A stretch of 64,000 bases of DNA from Paenibacillus dendritiformis (GTDB lineage Bacteria > Bacillota > Bacilli > Paenibacillales > Paenibacillaceae): the NCBI RefSeq assembly GCF_021654795.1, contig NZ_AP025344.1:3844501-3908500 (forward strand). Reading direction: 5' to 3'. Every line of letters starts with the position of its first letter. Position 1 is the first letter of the stretch. Under the pieces are notes generated by a model, which worked only from the letters and a program-made list of their open reading frames with translations, was not told where the DNA came from and searched no databases. The position numbers and the translations under genes are program-made. This document shows positions 62,574 to 64,000 of this stretch, piece after piece.

Positions 62574-63710
62574 ATGGAACAAATACGAATGCTGCAGCCG
62601 CTCGATTACGAGCAGGCGGTGCAATTGTCGGACAAGGTGTTCCGCAACAGCCGGCAAATCTCAATGGAACACGGCTTCCCATACTTGTTCTCGCCCGTGT
62701 ATGCCCATTCCTACGGCGTATTCCGGGACGATAAGCTTATCGCCCATATGGGGCTCCTGCCTGCCAAGCTGCGCATCGGCACGGCCCGCCTGCCCGTCTT
62801 CTCGCTCGGTTCCGTCTGCACCGAGCCGGAAGCCCGGGGCAGCGGAGTCGCGACCGAGCTGCTGCATCGCGTCATGCGCCATGTCGACGATATGGGGGCG
62901 GCGATGCTCTTCATCTCGGGCGGCCGTTCCCTGTACCGCCGGAACCGCTGTTATTCGTTCGGCCGCTTGACTGCGTATACATTGAATGCCGGGGCGAACC
63001 GGGACGCCGCCATGCGGAAGTCGAAAGAAGCGGCGGGCGATGCTTGCCTTCGCGAGATCTCCAGCTTCGACTGCTTCGCCTTCCATGACTTGACGCTGCG
63101 GCATACGGCGGCCTTCGATATGAGCGTGTGGGATCTGGCCGGCCTGAAGGATGCCGCCGCCTACGCGTCGTGCCGGGAGATGAAGCCGAAGCTCTACGGG
63201 CTGGAACGCGGCGGGGCGCTTACGGCGTATGCTTACGTGCTGAAGCCCAAGCCTTCTCAGACCGATCGGCTGCCGATCGTGCTCGAATACGGCGGATCCG
63301 ACGCTCCGCAGATCGTGCGTTTGCTGCAGGCTATGCCGGCCTTCGAGCGGCTGGAGGTCATCGTTCCATGGCAGGACGATGCCATGCGCCGCGAGCTGTC
63401 CCCCTGCCCGGCCCAGATCCGCCCCAATGACGGCACGGTATATGTTCCGTCCATGGAGCGGCTCATCCGTCAGCTTCGGGACTGGTGGCAGTCGGCCGGA
63501 TCGCCTGCCGCCCGCATCGAAGCGGATGATCTCGGAGACGGCCAGGTCCGCCTTCGCTACCCGGATGCGGAAGCAGCCGTATTGTCCGAGGAAGAGACAA
63601 TACGGCTGCTGTTCGAGCCGAAGGCGGACGTTCCGCTGCCGGAATCATGGCCGCGCGATCTCCGCATAACGGTTCCGCTGCCGCCGCTGACCGGCTTATA
63701 TTATATCTGA
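62574..63710 (+). CDS. GNAT family N-acetyltransferase (Eis-like, two-part)
   Basis: A 378-residue protein. The N-terminal GNAT fold (about 5-150) has the acetyl-CoA-binding region VCTEPEARGSGVATELLHRV. The C-terminal part (about 170-375) would be a second GNAT-like/SCP2-like domain, as in the Eis-like group. AAGGAGG lies about seven bases before the ATG. The substrate is unknown. Confidence 0.9.
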   Translation: MEQIRMLQPLDYEQAVQLSDKVFRNSRQISMEHGFPYLFSPVYAHSYGVFRDDKLIAHMGLLPAKLRIGTARLPVFSLGSVCTEPEARGSGVATELLHRVMRHVDDMGAAMLFISGGRSLYRRNRCYSFGRLTAYTLNAGANRDAAMRKSKEAAGDACLREISSFDCFAFHDLTLRHTAAFDMSVWDLAGLKDAAAYASCREMKPKLYGLERGGALTAYAYVLKPKPSQTDRLPIVLEYGGSDAPQIVRLLQAMPAFERLEVIVPWQDDAMRRELSPCPAQIRPNDGTVYVPSMERLIRQLRDWWQSAGSPAARIEADDLGDGQVRLRYPDAEAAVLSEEETIRLLFEPKADVPLPESWPRDLRITVPLPPLTGLYYI

Positions 63711-63734
63711 ATCCGCACTCCCCGCCGGCCGCCG

Positions 63735-64000
63735 CTACGTGCCCGACGATGTCACAATGACGACACCCACCACACCCGGGCCGTGAACGCCGATCGTGAG
63801 ATCATTCTCGATATCGGCGCTGCGGCTCGGCCCCGTGATCAGATTCAGCGAGGCCGGCAGGCCGCCTTCCCGGGCCGCCTTCCCGTTCACCCGCTCGAAG
63901 GCCTCGCCCATCCGGGCCACGATCCGCCCGGCCGGCAGTATGGCGAGCAGCATGCCCGGCAGCAGGCTGACCGAGCGGCCTTGCCGCCCGGCGGACCATA
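63735..64000 (-). CDS. lutC: LutC-like LUD-domain protein, C-terminal part (cut by window edge)
   Basis: The minus-strand frame is open to the window edge, about 87 residues plus stop. GMLLAILPAGRIVARMG, SLNLITGPSRSADIEN and IGVHGPG match the end of the LutC/YkgG family, which with LutA and LutB oxidises L-lactate through iron-sulfur proteins. The start and any lutAB genes lie outside the window. Confidence 0.85.
   Translation of the reverse strand, partial: WSAGRQGRSVSLLPGMLLAILPAGRIVARMGEAFERVNGKAAREGGLPASLNLITGPSRSADIENDLTIGVHGPGVVGVVIVTSSGT

Overview
The window reads as a chromosomal segment of a Paenibacillus-like, moderately GC-rich member of the Bacillota. The signs are Bacillus-type FNR with a C-terminal cysteine cluster, YesM/YesN and YesS regulators beside sugar ABC transporters, a Bce-type module, strong Shine-Dalgarno sites, several TTG starts and a cre-like site. 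Tryptophanase is a trait of indole-positive Paenibacillus (P. alvei / P. thiaminolyticus / P. dendritiformis group), but the species cannot be fixed from this sequence. No rRNA, tRNA, CRISPR array, insertion sequence or prophage was seen.

Region 1 (1-14662) is the most unusual part. It is a divergent locus whose left arm (minus strand) encodes a secreted/membrane vWA protein, a tubulin-like GTPase, a second large protein that looks like a degenerate tubulin paralogue, a membrane vWA protein, a small beta-rich protein, a zinc-finger TRAFAC-like GTPase and the start of a GAP1-N2-like GTPase-associated protein, cut by the window edge. The right arm (plus strand) encodes a 50-residue membrane peptide, a zinc-ribbon membrane protein and a membrane-anchored helical-repeat protein, all translationally overlapped. 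The arms share a roughly 400-bp control region with inverted repeats. The parts suggest an envelope-associated NTP-driven assembly or signalling/conflict system. Its function is not known to me.

Region 2 (14663-20937) holds tryptophanase, a decayed SgrR-type regulator, an EcsC-family protein, a small membrane protein and a GH3 beta-N-acetylhexosaminidase. Region 3 (20993-33494) holds two sugar-uptake loci. The first is a lone solute-binding lipoprotein with its YesM/YesN two-component system. The second is a complete YesS-like regulator, two permeases and a lipoprotein. Between them are two different tandem-repeat arrays (about 105 bp x 6 and about 51 bp x 4.5).

Region 4 (33682-46418) is an anaerobic-metabolism island: an HSL-type esterase, pflA, pflB, adhE, fnr and nirB-nirD-nirC, with many TGTGA-N6-TCACA palindromes. 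Three of these (pflB, adhE and, further on, scdA) sit exactly 32 bp from a -10-like hexamer, the geometry of FNR-activated promoters.

Region 5 (46727-64000) has a large clan-A glycoside hydrolase, a two-domain lipoprotein, a Bce-type ABC transporter with its two-component system, an acetate symporter pair behind a strong promoter and cre site, the iron-sulfur repair protein ScdA, a DegV protein, PduO-type cobalamin adenosyltransferase, an HxlR regulator with an operator-like palindrome, a CapA-like protein, a GNAT acetyltransferase and the 3' end of a LutC-like gene.
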